Shown piece by piece: positions 35,280 to 44,622 of a DNA stretch of 64,000 nt. Positions within the stretch are counted from its first letter, which is position 1. Each line of letters begins with the position of its first letter. Where the stretch lies: NCBI RefSeq assembly GCF_000760695.4, contig NZ_JHEG04000001.1:5896204-5960203 (forward strand), in the 5' to 3' direction. Origin of the DNA: Tolypothrix bouteillei VB521301 (GTDB lineage: Bacteria > Cyanobacteriota > Cyanobacteriia > Cyanobacteriales > Nostocaceae). The notes beneath the pieces are model-generated. The model ran no database searches. It saw nothing but the letters and a program-made list of their open reading frames with translations, and had not been told where the DNA came from. Position numbers and translations under genes: made by a program.

Positions 35280-35747
35280 ATGTTTACCATTATAGGTTGT
35301 GGAAATCTTAATCGTAGCGATGATGCTGTAGGCGTAATCATTGCTCAAAAGTTACAGCAATATCTTATCCAACATCCCCATCCTCAAGTGAGAGTTTATG
35401 ATTGCGGTACAGCAGGGATGGAAGTGATGTTTCAAGCAAGAGGTAGCAAAAAATTAATGATTCTGGATGCTAGCTCCACGGGTTCCGAACCGGGAGCTAT
35501 TTTTAAAGTTCCAGGAGAAGAACTCGAAGCGTTACCAGAACCGAGCTATAACTTACATGATTTTCGTTGGGACAATGCACTGGCTGCGGGTAGGAAAATT
35601 TTCAAAGAAGACTTTCCTGAAGAAGTCACAGTTTATTTAATAGAAGCAGAAAATCTGGATTTTGGTTTTGAGTTAAGTTCTACAGTCAAATCTTCTGCTG
35701 AAGTAGTTTTTCAAGAAATTATTTCTATAATTCAGCGATCGCAGTAA
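35280..35747 (+). CDS. hupW: HupL-specific maturation endopeptidase HupW
   Basis: 155 residues of the HybD/HyaD hydrogenase protease family. IIGCGNLNRSDDAVGV at the start bears the first nickel-binding acid (GxGNxxxxDDxxG), YDCGTAGMEVM the next, and LHDFRWDNAL the late histidine. The protease cuts the C-terminal tail of HupL after nickel insertion. Only one protease gene is seen for the two HupL copies, whose tails are identical. Confidence 0.92.
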   Translation: MFTIIGCGNLNRSDDAVGVIIAQKLQQYLIQHPHPQVRVYDCGTAGMEVMFQARGSKKLMILDASSTGSEPGAIFKVPGEELEALPEPSYNLHDFRWDNALAAGRKIFKEDFPEEVTVYLIEAENLDFGFELSSTVKSSAEVVFQEIISIIQRSQ

Positions 35748-35895
35748 AACTTTTAGGAACATTCACGCCACAGTTTTCCGAAACGGCGTAAGGAGTCAAT
35801 GACTTGGCACAATCGGTCAATTCAAACACCATTAGAAAGCATACCTTGGAACTGTAAGTCAAAACGCTTTGTATTAAAAAATAAAGGGAGTTATG

Positions 35896-36702
35896 ATGAA
35901 TCGCTTACAGTTTGTCAGAACCACAGGCGCTTTGTTTATTCTTTTCTCCGTTTCAATTAATGTGCCTTTCTGGTTGCTAACTCAAAACTTTGAGTATGAC
36001 GATATCCTACGCAAACCTACTGACTACGTTTTAACTCAGTTTCATGCAGGTGGAACCGAACTGATTTTAACGTGGTTTTTCTTTGCCGCGATCGCATTGT
36101 TATTCATCCCTGCTTGTACCCTTCTCCAAAAAGTGTTGCAGTGCGAAGATACGCCATACCTAACGACCGCTACCCTAATGGGGGCTATTTCCAGCGTGCT
36201 ACAGTCAATTGGGCTAATGCGTTGGGTGTTTGTTATTCCCTTGTTAGCTAAATTATATGTCGATCCATCTGCAAGTGACACAACCCGTGCAGCAGTTGTT
36301 GTCGTTTACCAAGCGGTTCATCAATATGGCGGTGTGGTTATTGGCGAGCATCTAGGACAAATACTGCTAGTCGGTTGGACATTAGGCGTTAGTATGGCAA
36401 TGTTGCGATCGCCCCTGTTCAAGCGTTGGGTTGGTTGGATGGGAATCATGACAGTTCCCTTATGGATTCTAGGACAAAGCGAGATGTTTGCTACAATAAT
36501 CTCCTCAACACCTGTATTAGAAACAGCTTCAATCGGATTCATGCTTTGGGAAGTTTGGCTCATCGTGGTAGGAGTTTCTTTACTACGAGTTAATAAACGC
36601 CGATTGGCTGTCGAAAAGTCTAGTCTTGAAAACGATCGAGTTTCTACAACTTTAAACAAGCAGTACAGTACCTCAAACCTCTCATCAAATAGAGCTAGCT
36701 AG
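35896..36702 (+). CDS. DUF4386-like membrane protein
   Basis: 268 residues from ATG 35896, which is better spaced from GGGAG at 35886 than the ATG three bases before. Six or so transmembrane segments and the LIGxxxxxxF-like start resemble DUF4386 proteins. The function is unknown. The tail after residue 235 is polar and low-complexity. Confidence 0.65.
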   Translation: MNRLQFVRTTGALFILFSVSINVPFWLLTQNFEYDDILRKPTDYVLTQFHAGGTELILTWFFFAAIALLFIPACTLLQKVLQCEDTPYLTTATLMGAISSVLQSIGLMRWVFVIPLLAKLYVDPSASDTTRAAVVVVYQAVHQYGGVVIGEHLGQILLVGWTLGVSMAMLRSPLFKRWVGWMGIMTVPLWILGQSEMFATIISSTPVLETASIGFMLWEVWLIVVGVSLLRVNKRRLAVEKSSLENDRVSTTLNKQYSTSNLSSNRAS

Positions 36703-37098
36703 TAAGCTGTTGTGCTTATAGTTCTTAAGCTTCCTCTCTCAACGGGAGAGAGGACTACCTCCTTCAGCCAGCCACGCAAGACCGAGCCTCGTAAGCTGCA
36801 TTCCCAGGCTGAGCCTGGGAACGAGAGAAAGCTCCTCCCTCTCCCAGTGGGAGAGGGGGTTGGGGGTGAGGGAGTTCTTCCTTCAGTCATGGGAAGCGGA
36901 GTCCAAGCACGAGAAAGGAAGAGAATTTGTAGTACCCATCACATAAGAAATCCTTGCTTAAGATAGATGCTAAGTTACTTCTTAAAGAGATATATCAAGC
37001 TATATGAAGAATTTAAGCTAAAAATTCTTTTTTTTGAGGATATCAGCTCCATTGGTGCATTTTTTACCGCTATCCCTCTCAAAGTAACTTATAAAGGT
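36703..37098. other. intergenic region with dispersed palindromes
   Basis: Contains TTCCCAGGCTGAGCCTGGGAA and CCTCTCCCAGTGGGAGAGG, both palindromes widespread in cyanobacterial gaps. No gene is supported up to the S-layer protein start; a frame opening at 36967 lacks a plausible start region. Confidence 0.5.
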
Positions 37099-38748
37099 AT
37101 GTATAAAAAGATGCATTGGACAACTAAAAGTGCGGCTCTAATTGCGTTAGGCGTGGCGAGTGTAGCCGTAGCTCCCAAATTGATTTCTGCTCCAGTTTCC
37201 GCACAGGTCAGTGCTCCTACTGTCGCTCAGAACACGAACTTCCCTGATGTTAGCTCGAATTACTGGGCGCAACCGTTTATTCAAGCCCTAGCAGCAAGAG
37301 AAATCATTGTTGGCTTTCCTGACGGTACCTACAGACCCGATCAGCCAGTCACTCGTGCTGAATTCGCTGCGATGATTCAAAAAGCTTTCAACCAGAACCA
37401 AGTCCGACAGTTAGCCCAGGGCGGTTTTAGAGACGTTCCTTCTGGTTATTGGGGAGCTTCTGCAATTCGGGAAGCATATGAAACTGGATTTATGTCAGGC
37501 TACCCAGGAAATTTGTTTTTGCCAAACGAGCGAATTCCTAAAGTACAGGCAATTGTATCCCTCGCAAGCGGTCTGGGTTTAACCGGAAGCAGTACTTCAA
37601 CAGAGCAGATTCTCACAACTTACTATACAGATGCCAGCACTATTCCAAGTTATGCCGTAAGTAGTGTCGCAAGTGCAACACAAGCTAATCTTGTCGTCAA
37701 CTATCCAAATATAAATGTACTCAATCCCCTTGTAGCCTTAACACGTGCGGAAGCCGCAGCACATTTATATCAAGCTTTGGTTAGATTGGGACAGTTACAA
37801 CCTATTCCTGGCAATGTAGCAGCTGCTAGTTATATTGTGGGTAGGACAGCTGGTGATAGCACGGCAAACAACCAAGATATTGTGTCCCTGGCTGGGGCGA
37901 GTGGTTCTTTTACGGTTCTGACTTCTTTATTAAAGTCAGCAGGTTTAGCCGATACTTTACAACAACAGGGTCCTTACACTGTTTTTGCTCCAACAGATGA
38001 GGCATTTGCCGCTGTGCCTCAATCCACTTTACAACAGTTACAACAGCCAGAAAACAGAGAAACACTCATCAAAATTTTGAGATACCACGTGGTTCCTAGG
38101 GCGATCGCAACCAGCGAACTTAAGAGTGGAAATATAGAAACCGCCGAAGGTCAAACTCTCAATCTCAAAGTTAATTCCACTACCAATCAAATCACAGTCA
38201 ACAACGCCAGTGTTATTCAGTCCGGCGTTCAAGCAAGCAACGGTGTTATTTATCCTATCAACCAAGTTCTCATTCCATCTGGTTTGAGTCTAAATCAAAA
38301 GCCACGGAATGGAGGAGATAATATTACGCCAGGAAGAGCAACTCGCGGTGTCTCTAGCTACATTGGAGTTGGTGGGAATATTGGTTTGGGTGGTGATTCA
38401 GCCCTTGCTGAAGGTAACTTTGCAGTTGTCAGCAAAATTGGACTGACACGATTCATCTCTGTCAGACCATCGGTAGTTATTGGAGATGACACTGTTGTTT
38501 TAGTTCCTATTTCCTTCGACTTTGCCCAGCGCTCCACAAATGCTCTCAACAACACTTTTGGTATAGCTCCTTACATAGGAGCTGGTGTTGCTATTGAAAC
38601 TAGCGATGACGCTGATGTTGGCTTCCTCCTCTCTGGGGGTGTGGACGTACCATTAGGTCGTCGATTTACGTTAACGGGTGCTGTCAATGCAGCTTTTCTG
38701 GATGATACTGATGTAGGGCTTGTACTGGGAGTTGGTTTCAATTTCTGA
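37099..38748 (+). CDS. SLH-fasciclin outer-envelope protein
   Basis: About 549 residues from MYKKMHWTTKS (ATG 37111 is also possible). A signal peptide ends near PVSAQ. Three SLH repeats follow (FPDVSSNYWAQPFIQALAAR, FRDVPSGYWGASAIREA, YTDASTIPSYAV), then a fasciclin domain (FTVLTSLLKSAGL, GPYTVFAPTDEAFA, YHVVPRAI). A glycine-rich C-terminal domain ends GLVLGVGFNF, the aromatic end typical of outer-membrane beta strands. It is likely anchored in the outer membrane/peptidoglycan space with an adhesive fasciclin module. Confidence 0.85.
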   Translation: MYKKMHWTTKSAALIALGVASVAVAPKLISAPVSAQVSAPTVAQNTNFPDVSSNYWAQPFIQALAAREIIVGFPDGTYRPDQPVTRAEFAAMIQKAFNQNQVRQLAQGGFRDVPSGYWGASAIREAYETGFMSGYPGNLFLPNERIPKVQAIVSLASGLGLTGSSTSTEQILTTYYTDASTIPSYAVSSVASATQANLVVNYPNINVLNPLVALTRAEAAAHLYQALVRLGQLQPIPGNVAAASYIVGRTAGDSTANNQDIVSLAGASGSFTVLTSLLKSAGLADTLQQQGPYTVFAPTDEAFAAVPQSTLQQLQQPENRETLIKILRYHVVPRAIATSELKSGNIETAEGQTLNLKVNSTTNQITVNNASVIQSGVQASNGVIYPINQVLIPSGLSLNQKPRNGGDNITPGRATRGVSSYIGVGGNIGLGGDSALAEGNFAVVSKIGLTRFISVRPSVVIGDDTVVLVPISFDFAQRSTNALNNTFGIAPYIGAGVAIETSDDADVGFLLSGGVDVPLGRRFTLTGAVNAAFLDDTDVGLVLGVGFNF

Positions 38749-38754
38749 TCGGGT

Positions 38755-38822
38755 TAGTTGTTAGTTGTTGGTTGTTGGTTTTTGATAGCTACTAACCACT
38801 AACCACTAACCAGCAACTACTA
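38755..38822. repeat. heptamer hairpin between convergent genes
   Basis: TTAGTTGTTGGTTG repeats face CCACTAA x3, giving a long imperfect hairpin between the ends of two convergent genes. It probably acts as a bidirectional transcript end. Confidence 0.55.
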
Positions 38823-38823
38823 A

Positions 38824-39204
38824 CTATGCCCTATTCCGATAAACAGACAGTTCGTCAACTCTCATTTCAAAAGGCATTCCCTGTCCTTTTGGCGGACAAA
38901 CGCGAATTTTAGCACTGCTAACAACTTTGTGCAGTAATTCTGCCATATTTGTTAACTGTTGCAAAATCCGCCAATTTGTGATTTGGTCGGTACATTCAAT
39001 AACTAAAGTCAAACCAGTTGCCTGAGAGGTGACATACCACCTACAAGCTGCTAATAAATCTTGGATGTTGCGATCGCATCCTTCATAAAAATATCTACTA
39101 ATAGAATATTCAAGCTGCTGTCGTAAAATAATATCTGCTGATGTTACTTGAACGGGATGTGAATCTTCCTCATGCCAGAAATGCTTTCTCTTCATCTTCC
39201 TCAT
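38824..39204 (-). CDS. hypothetical protein in a SagB-like operon
   Basis: 126 residues with no recognised family. It is basic at the start (MRKMKRKHF), helical in the centre, and ends VDELSVYRNRA. It begins 16 bp after the dehydrogenase gene, so it is very likely in the same transcript. Confidence 0.55.
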   Translation of the reverse strand: MRKMKRKHFWHEEDSHPVQVTSADIILRQQLEYSISRYFYEGCDRNIQDLLAACRWYVTSQATGLTLVIECTDQITNWRILQQLTNMAELLHKVVSSAKIRVCPPKGQGMPFEMRVDELSVYRNRA

Positions 39205-39220
39205 TCCTTGATTGTTTCAT

Positions 39221-40507
39221 CTATTGACCAATTACCAACGTGTAGAGAATATCTTTCTTTGTTTCTAGAAAATCGCTAGTTTCGTCATCATAGAAAGCGC
39301 CAATACCACTACACTGAATTCCCCAATAATTGCTAAATAAATATACCCTTTGCCCTAAAAAACCTGCAATTTGCATTGCAGTTTGATAGTTGCTGTAATT
39401 AGATACAAGAAACAATGTTACAGCACTATGTTTGACAAGAGATTGGTTTACGCACAAGTATCCTACCTTGTCACTAAAATCACCTATTTTTATCTGGCGA
39501 TTTCGGTAGTACAAACCGGGGGATATTCCTTCAACTCTGTTAACAACAGAATAAATTTCTATCTCCTCAAAACTTTCTGTTGGTATTGCTTTTTCCACTT
39601 CTTGCAAAATACTACAGAAAACGCTTGCAGAGATAGATCCTTTAAGAAAACGTCGGCTAGAACGCCTGTTCCAAACAGTTTGGAAAAACTTTTCCTTGTC
39701 AAAGCTGAACTGCGGGTATTCCAGTTGCTTTTGGGGACTTGCCTGCGAAGCAGTTTCTATATAGCCATCTTCAATAAATTTACTGGCTTCAAAATAATCA
39801 GTTCCGCAGACAAAAGGAACTTTTAGCCTGAGGTGTCTGACCTTTTTTGCTTGGAACTCACCAGAAATGGCACAAGCTGTAATAAACTCTTTATTCTCAA
39901 AGCCTAAGTCTAAATTGAGAGCGAGTTTATCAAAATCAAAAATAAGTTGGATATCTTTGTTGTGAAAGTAAGCTGAGGCTGCGATAGCACCTAAATGATG
40001 ACCGCTATCTAAAAAGCAGTACCTCACACCTCTGTCTTGATATTTCCAACTAGACCTATAATAAACGCAACTGATTAAAAAAATGAATCCATTGATACTA
40101 TTATTTGGTGAAATATAACTTTCTAATCCATCATCAATCAACTCATAAATAAGAGTTAGACAATGATTGGCAACTTCAAGATGGTAGATACCGTCAATTA
40201 TTCCTTCAATTCCCCGTATCTGGACATAAATCTCGGTAGGATAAAGAGCGCCAGCTGATGGATTAACTCGCAACTTGTATGGGGTATCTTGATAATTTTT
40301 CTCAAAAGTTATAGCACTTGTTAGCCAAATAAATGAATGAATTGGATTGTTGGTATCTAGTTTCAACCGCCTGTAAAACTTTGGATAACGTTTAAACTGA
40401 GAAGGTTGGGTAGATGCATCCACATAGTTTGGATTTGTCAGCACCGAAACATATGAGTGTTTTGTAGCGTCGTGGTAATTCTTACCTACTCTTTTGCTGG
40501 CTGGCAT
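39221..40507 (-). CDS. SagB/ThcOx-type nitroreductase-fold dehydrogenase
   Basis: 428 residues with two nitroreductase-like halves. The first has RVNPSAGALYPTEIYVQIRG and GIYHLE, the classic SagB flavin-binding region. The second begins WNRRSSRRFLKGSISASVF and ends with a shorter FMN-type domain. Such enzymes oxidise thiazolines/oxazolines in modified peptides, but many cyanobacterial members stand without a known peptide. No cyclodehydratase is near. It overlaps the ankyrin gene by 26 bp, so the two are coupled. Confidence 0.8.
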   Translation of the reverse strand: MPASKRVGKNYHDATKHSYVSVLTNPNYVDASTQPSQFKRYPKFYRRLKLDTNNPIHSFIWLTSAITFEKNYQDTPYKLRVNPSAGALYPTEIYVQIRGIEGIIDGIYHLEVANHCLTLIYELIDDGLESYISPNNSINGFIFLISCVYYRSSWKYQDRGVRYCFLDSGHHLGAIAASAYFHNKDIQLIFDFDKLALNLDLGFENKEFITACAISGEFQAKKVRHLRLKVPFVCGTDYFEASKFIEDGYIETASQASPQKQLEYPQFSFDKEKFFQTVWNRRSSRRFLKGSISASVFCSILQEVEKAIPTESFEEIEIYSVVNRVEGISPGLYYRNRQIKIGDFSDKVGYLCVNQSLVKHSAVTLFLVSNYSNYQTAMQIAGFLGQRVYLFSNYWGIQCSGIGAFYDDETSDFLETKKDILYTLVIGQ

Positions 40508-40973
40508 TTTTCAAAATTCTTAAAACGTCTACATTACTAGCAAAATCGATTGCTTTATAATCATCCAAATTCTTTAGATCTAGATCTGGATTGTGTGTCA
40601 AAAGCAACTTGACAACTTCTGTCTTTCCGGATGATGCTGCATACATTAAGACAGTTGCACCGTTATCGTTTTGATTGTTAATATCAATTTTTACAGATAG
40701 CAACAACTCAATTAATTGATAGCGATCGCCAAAACAAGCAAACCACAGAGCATTATTTCCATCATTGTTTCTAGAATTTACATCTGCACCTGCTTCTATC
40801 AATTCCTTAACAACTGATTCAACACCTTCTCTAGTTGCTTTCATTAAAGCTGTATCACCATTTTCACCACGACTATCTAAATTCTGAGTGCTGTAGCCTT
40901 TTACCATCATCCATTGACGAGTTGTTTCACTTAAAGAAGACTGCATACTCATTTTTGATTTTTTGACTTCCAA
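40482..40973 (-). CDS. ankyrin-repeat protein
   Basis: 163 residues with three to four ankyrin repeats (GDTALMKATREGVESVVKEL, GNNALWFACFGDRYQLIELL, GATVLMYAASSGKTEVVKLL, then YKAIDFASN). It is the first gene of a three-gene unit with the SagB-like enzyme and the 126-residue protein, and would serve for protein contacts within it. Confidence 0.85.
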   Translation of the reverse strand: MEVKKSKMSMQSSLSETTRQWMMVKGYSTQNLDSRGENGDTALMKATREGVESVVKELIEAGADVNSRNNDGNNALWFACFGDRYQLIELLLSVKIDINNQNDNGATVLMYAASSGKTEVVKLLLTHNPDLDLKNLDDYKAIDFASNVDVLRILKNASQQKSR

Positions 40974-41242
40974 TCGTGCTTATTTCATATTTTTACATAA
41001 ATTCTAAAATTTTATTTTTTGGAAAAATATTATATTTGAAAAGTTTCTCAATTAATTATGTAATATGTCTAACTTATAAAAGAAGTATTTACTATCTTAA
41101 AGAAACCAATCTGAGATAAGTCTAATACTTCAAAATTCATTCTACAGATAGAAAACCGACCTACTCCATAGATAGAAGATTGAAACAACAATAACAGATA
41201 AGTTTTCATCAGAAAGCCAACACCTACTGGATGGTAAGAACT

Positions 41243-42010
41243 ATGCACAATCAGACACAATTCATCAAAAATTTTGTTGGCAGCTTTCTGGGAGTCGCTG
41301 GCATAAGTGCTGTGATTGCTTTTCCTACCATAGGACAAGCCAACATCAACCCTGGTTCTTCTGAAAACTCCGAGCATTCTATCCTTGCTCAGAAGACTCC
41401 AGGTACAGCAAACCCTGCTCCTGGCTCTACAAATCGTACTGGTTCGCCAGCTAACATAGACCAAGAATTTGTGACTCAGGCAGGGCAAAGTGACCAGTTT
41501 GAGATCCAGACAAGTCAACTAGCTCTTCAACGTGCAAAAAGCCCTGAGGTGAAAAAATATGCACAACAGATGATTAACGAGCATAAAAATTCCACCCAAC
41601 AATTGAGAAAAATATCTCAACAGAAGGGTTACAAACTACCAACATCTGTAGGTGATGCAAATAGATCCTTATTGACGCAAGTTACAAATGCGACTGGTAC
41701 AAATTTTGACCAAGCATACATGCAAGCACAGGTGGCAGCTCACAGGAAAACTTTAGCGAATTACCAAAACTACATTAGCAATGGGACAGACGCTGAGCTA
41801 AAAGCCTTTGCTAATAAAATTGCGCCAGTTGTTGCCAATCACCTCAATATGGCACAGAGCATGGTAGGAAACTCAGGTGATTCTGGTTCCAGTTCCGGAA
41901 CTTCTCCTAGCGGTAATACACCCGGTACAACTAGACCTACTACGAACACTCCAAACACGGGAACTCCAGGTACGGGAACGACTCGTCCGGCACCAAATCC
42001 AGAGCGTTAA
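41243..42010 (+). CDS. secreted DUF4142 protein
   Basis: About 255 residues from MHNQTQFIKNF. A signal segment ends near IGQANI. The DUF4142 domain (ferritin-like helices) is seen in FVTQAGQSDQFEIQTSQLAL, VKKYAQQMINEHKNSTQQL and FANKIAPVVANHL. The last 50 residues are a Gly/Thr/Pro-rich linker. A cell-envelope location is likely; the role is unknown. Confidence 0.8.
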   Translation: MHNQTQFIKNFVGSFLGVAGISAVIAFPTIGQANINPGSSENSEHSILAQKTPGTANPAPGSTNRTGSPANIDQEFVTQAGQSDQFEIQTSQLALQRAKSPEVKKYAQQMINEHKNSTQQLRKISQQKGYKLPTSVGDANRSLLTQVTNATGTNFDQAYMQAQVAAHRKTLANYQNYISNGTDAELKAFANKIAPVVANHLNMAQSMVGNSGDSGSSSGTSPSGNTPGTTRPTTNTPNTGTPGTGTTRPAPNPER

Positions 42011-42058
42011 GAGGTTAAGGGGTTAGGGAATAGGGTATGTTTTCCTACTCCCAACCTT

Positions 42059-42718
42059 TTACTTTTTCCGAGCAACAATCTGAAAAAGATGCCAATATTT
42101 ATCTTCTCCAAGAGCCGTTTTTCCAGGGTGTTCTTCTTCATCAAGTATCTCTATTTCAAAAGGTTGCAGTAACGCTTCCACTTGTAGGCGCGTATGATAA
42201 CTAATGGTTGGAAAAACAGCCCAAGAGTCGCGATCGCCAAACAATTGTCCGCAAAATCTCCCTCTCGATCTTAAGGATGAAGTTATTTTGTCCCATAACT
42301 GAGGGAAATGTTCCGGCGAACAAAACGGCAGTGAAAAACTAGCGTTTACCATATCTACAGACTCTGGTAAAGTCACATATTCAAAGCGACTTATGAGAGT
42401 TTCTAAGAGTTGGTGATTGATATCCGGACGGTTCAACAGTCTTGTTATGGCTTCCGCTTGACCATCAACAGCTAAAACTCGCCAACCCCGACGCAACAGT
42501 TCCACTGTATCTCTTCCTTCCCCACAACCCAGATCGACTGCAAATTGTGATGCTCGTGTATGTGTTGTGCTATTTTCAAAGCTTTCCAATTCAAAATTTG
42601 CAAGGGCTGTCAGTAAGGTGTCTCGGGGAGAACGACCCACAACAGCATCATAATAAGCAGACCACCGATGCTCAAAAACTTCTGGAGAGCGATCGTTGTT
42701 TGAGCTTAACATAAGCAA
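42059..42718 (-). CDS. SAM-dependent methyltransferase
   Basis: 219 residues with the class I SAM fold: motif I FAVDLGCGEGRDTVELL, then VLAVDGQAEAI (acidic ribose loop) and VDMVNASFSLPFC. It is similar to TehB-type methyltransferases. The substrate is unknown. Confidence 0.85.
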   Translation of the reverse strand: MLMLSSNNDRSPEVFEHRWSAYYDAVVGRSPRDTLLTALANFELESFENSTTHTRASQFAVDLGCGEGRDTVELLRRGWRVLAVDGQAEAITRLLNRPDINHQLLETLISRFEYVTLPESVDMVNASFSLPFCSPEHFPQLWDKITSSLRSRGRFCGQLFGDRDSWAVFPTISYHTRLQVEALLQPFEIEILDEEEHPGKTALGEDKYWHLFQIVARKK

Positions 42719-43146
42719 TTTAGAATCCCTATAAATAAAGCTGAAATTTTAATTGTATAAATATTTCTATACCCGAACCAAAAATGCTATTAGCAAGCAA
42801 ATTATACCAGCTTTCCAATACTTAGGTTGTCAATGGGAAAAGTTTCGTAATTGAGTCATGAAGCTCCACGACTAGCTGGATTTTAAGTAAAATTACAGAA
42901 AGACATTATTAGTTATTCTAGTAAATTTACGGAAGACCGCGATCGTGGTAGAGAGTTAGTATTAATTTGTTAGAATAAAAAAAATAAAAATACAGTATAA
43001 AAGTTAGCGATCGCCACGCTATCAAAGAAAAGTTTTCCTATCTTGGATGTGAGATGAGCATTTAGACAAAGGCGTAAGGAAAAAGGTAGTTATTATACCT
43101 TTTTCCTTCTTCCTTTTTATACTCTTTTCATCAGTCACTAGTTACT
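42719..43146. other. intergenic region downstream of the nif operon
   Basis: No gene. 43076-43108 holds the perfect inverted repeat AAGGAAAAAGGTA / TACCTTTTTCCTT, a second possible transcript end. The rest is AT-rich with two HIP1-like sites. Confidence 0.45.
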
Positions 43147-43188
43147 AAAAACTCTCCCACCCTGTTGTTGAGATCCAGAGTGGGAGAG
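43147..43188 (-). terminator. nif operon rho-independent terminator
   Basis: Read on the minus strand, CTCTCCCAC pairs with GTGGGAGAG (arms at 43180-43188 and 43152-43160) and is followed by TTTTT. It lies 16 bp beyond the fdxH stop and closes the nifD-to-fdxH transcript. Confidence 0.85.
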
Positions 43189-43203
43189 CCGCAAGTGTGA
43201 GAT

Positions 43204-43503
43204 CTATACCAAGTAAGGTTCTTGGTGAGTCTTAATTGTGCAGTTAGAACGTGGGTAGGTTACACAAAGCAGAGCAAACCCTTGTCCTACTTGCTCGTCA
43301 TCCAAGAATGTTTGATCGGATTGGTCGATTTCACCTTCAACCACTTTTCCAACGCAGCTAGAGCAAGCACCTGAGTGACAAGAGAAAGGCAAATCAATAC
43401 CTTGTTCTCCTGCTGCGTCTAGGATAGTAGTTTCTTCATCGACTTCAATTGTGGTATCAAGATTTTCCTTCTTGTTGATCAGTCTAACTTGATAAGTAGC
43501 CAT
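43204..43503 (-). CDS. fdxH: heterocyst [2Fe-2S] ferredoxin FdxH
   Basis: 99 residues from [10 protein letters not shown]; a longer frame from 43563 adds an unlikely leader. Plant-type cluster ligands are in CHSGACSSC and the later LLCVTYP. FdxH donates electrons to nitrogenase reductase in heterocysts. It is the last gene of the operon, directly before the terminator. Confidence 0.93.
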   Translation of the reverse strand: MATYQVRLINKKENLDTTIEVDEETTILDAAGEQGIDLPFSCHSGACSSCVGKVVEGEIDQSDQTFLDDEQVGQGFALLCVTYPRSNCTIKTHQEPYLV

Positions 43504-43599
43504 TTTCCAAATCCTCGCACACTCGGTACACAATGGTTTTATGGCTTCAAGGGTGTTTGCCAATTCATAATTTATAATTCATAATTCATAAATTACGAA

Positions 43600-43971
43600 T
43601 TATTTACAGGGTGTACCTGCGGATGAGCAGTCAACTGTTTTAAAAGACTTTCCACAACCGCAAGTTTCTGTGGCATTGGGGTTGATAAATTTAAAGCCGC
43701 TTTCCATCACCCCATCCACAAAATCAACAATCATGCCTTCCAACAGCGGCGCACTATTGGCATCAACGTAAATCAGCACTTTACCTTCTTGGCTGACTAC
43801 ATCATCTGGTTGTGGCTTACTAGTAATTTCCATTGCATACTCATAGCCACTGCAACCGCCATCTTTGACAGAGATGCGGATACCTTTAGTTGGTGTAGTT
43901 GTTTCTGGGTTGGACCCTCGCAGTAATGCTCGCAGGTGAAATTCTGCTTTTTCTGTTAAAGTCACAGTCAT
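43600..43971 (-). CDS. hesB: HesB-type A-type Fe-S carrier
   Basis: 123 residues of the IscA/HesB fold. The three ligands sit in KDGGCSGYEYAM and TCGCGKSF. It passes Fe-S clusters to nitrogenase-related proteins. It is cut off from hesA by 651 bp of repeats although they belong to one operon. Confidence 0.92.
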   Translation of the reverse strand: MTVTLTEKAEFHLRALLRGSNPETTTPTKGIRISVKDGGCSGYEYAMEITSKPQPDDVVSQEGKVLIYVDANSAPLLEGMIVDFVDGVMESGFKFINPNATETCGCGKSFKTVDCSSAGTPCK

Positions 43972-43975
43972 TGAA

Positions 43976-44622
43976 TATTCTCCTTAATTGCTAGTTGCTA
44001 ATTGCTAATTGCTAATTGCTAATTGCTAATTGCTAATTGCTAATAGTTATTAGCTGTTAGCCATTAGCTGTTAGCCCTCCCTTATATCTCAGGAGCGGAG
44101 ACGCTTTGCGATGCGAAGCTATGCCCGCAAGGGCTATATGCAAGTTGCCAGGGTGCAGGAAACCCGCTTACAGCACTGGTCTCACTGCCTGCTTTTTCTG
44201 GACTCACCATTAGCCATTAGCTATTAGCCCTTCGGGTTCGCCAGTTCCCTACGGCGGGAAACCCGCCTGCAGGACTGGACTCACCATTAGCCATTAGCCA
44301 TTAGCCATTAGCTATTAGCCATTAGCCATTAGCCCTTCGGGTTCGCCAGTTCCCTACGGCGGGAACCCCGCCTGCAGGACTGGACTCACCATTAGCCATT
44401 AGCCATTAGCCATTAGCTATTAGCCATTAGCCATTAGCCCTTCGGGTTCGCCAGTTCCCTACGGCGGGAAACCCGCCCGCAGGACTGGACTCACCATTAG
44501 CCATTAGCCATTAGCCATTAGCTATTAGCCATTAGCCATTAGCCCTTCGGGTTCGCCAGTTCCCTACGGCGGGAAACCCGCCTGCAGGACTGGACTCACC
44601 ATTAGCCATTAGCTATTAGCCA
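43976..44622. repeat. 105-bp tandem repeats and heptamers between hesA and hesB
   Basis: Four units of exactly 105 bp (CCCTTCGGG starts at 44228, 44333, 44438 and 44543), each a GGCGGGAAACCCGCC palindrome cassette plus TTAGCCA heptamers; 105 is fifteen heptamers. 43985-44060 has eight or so TTGCTAA heptamers, and 44093-44140 a GGAGACGCTTTGCG..GAAGCTATGCCCGCAAGG cassette. No coding sequence. Confidence 0.85.
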
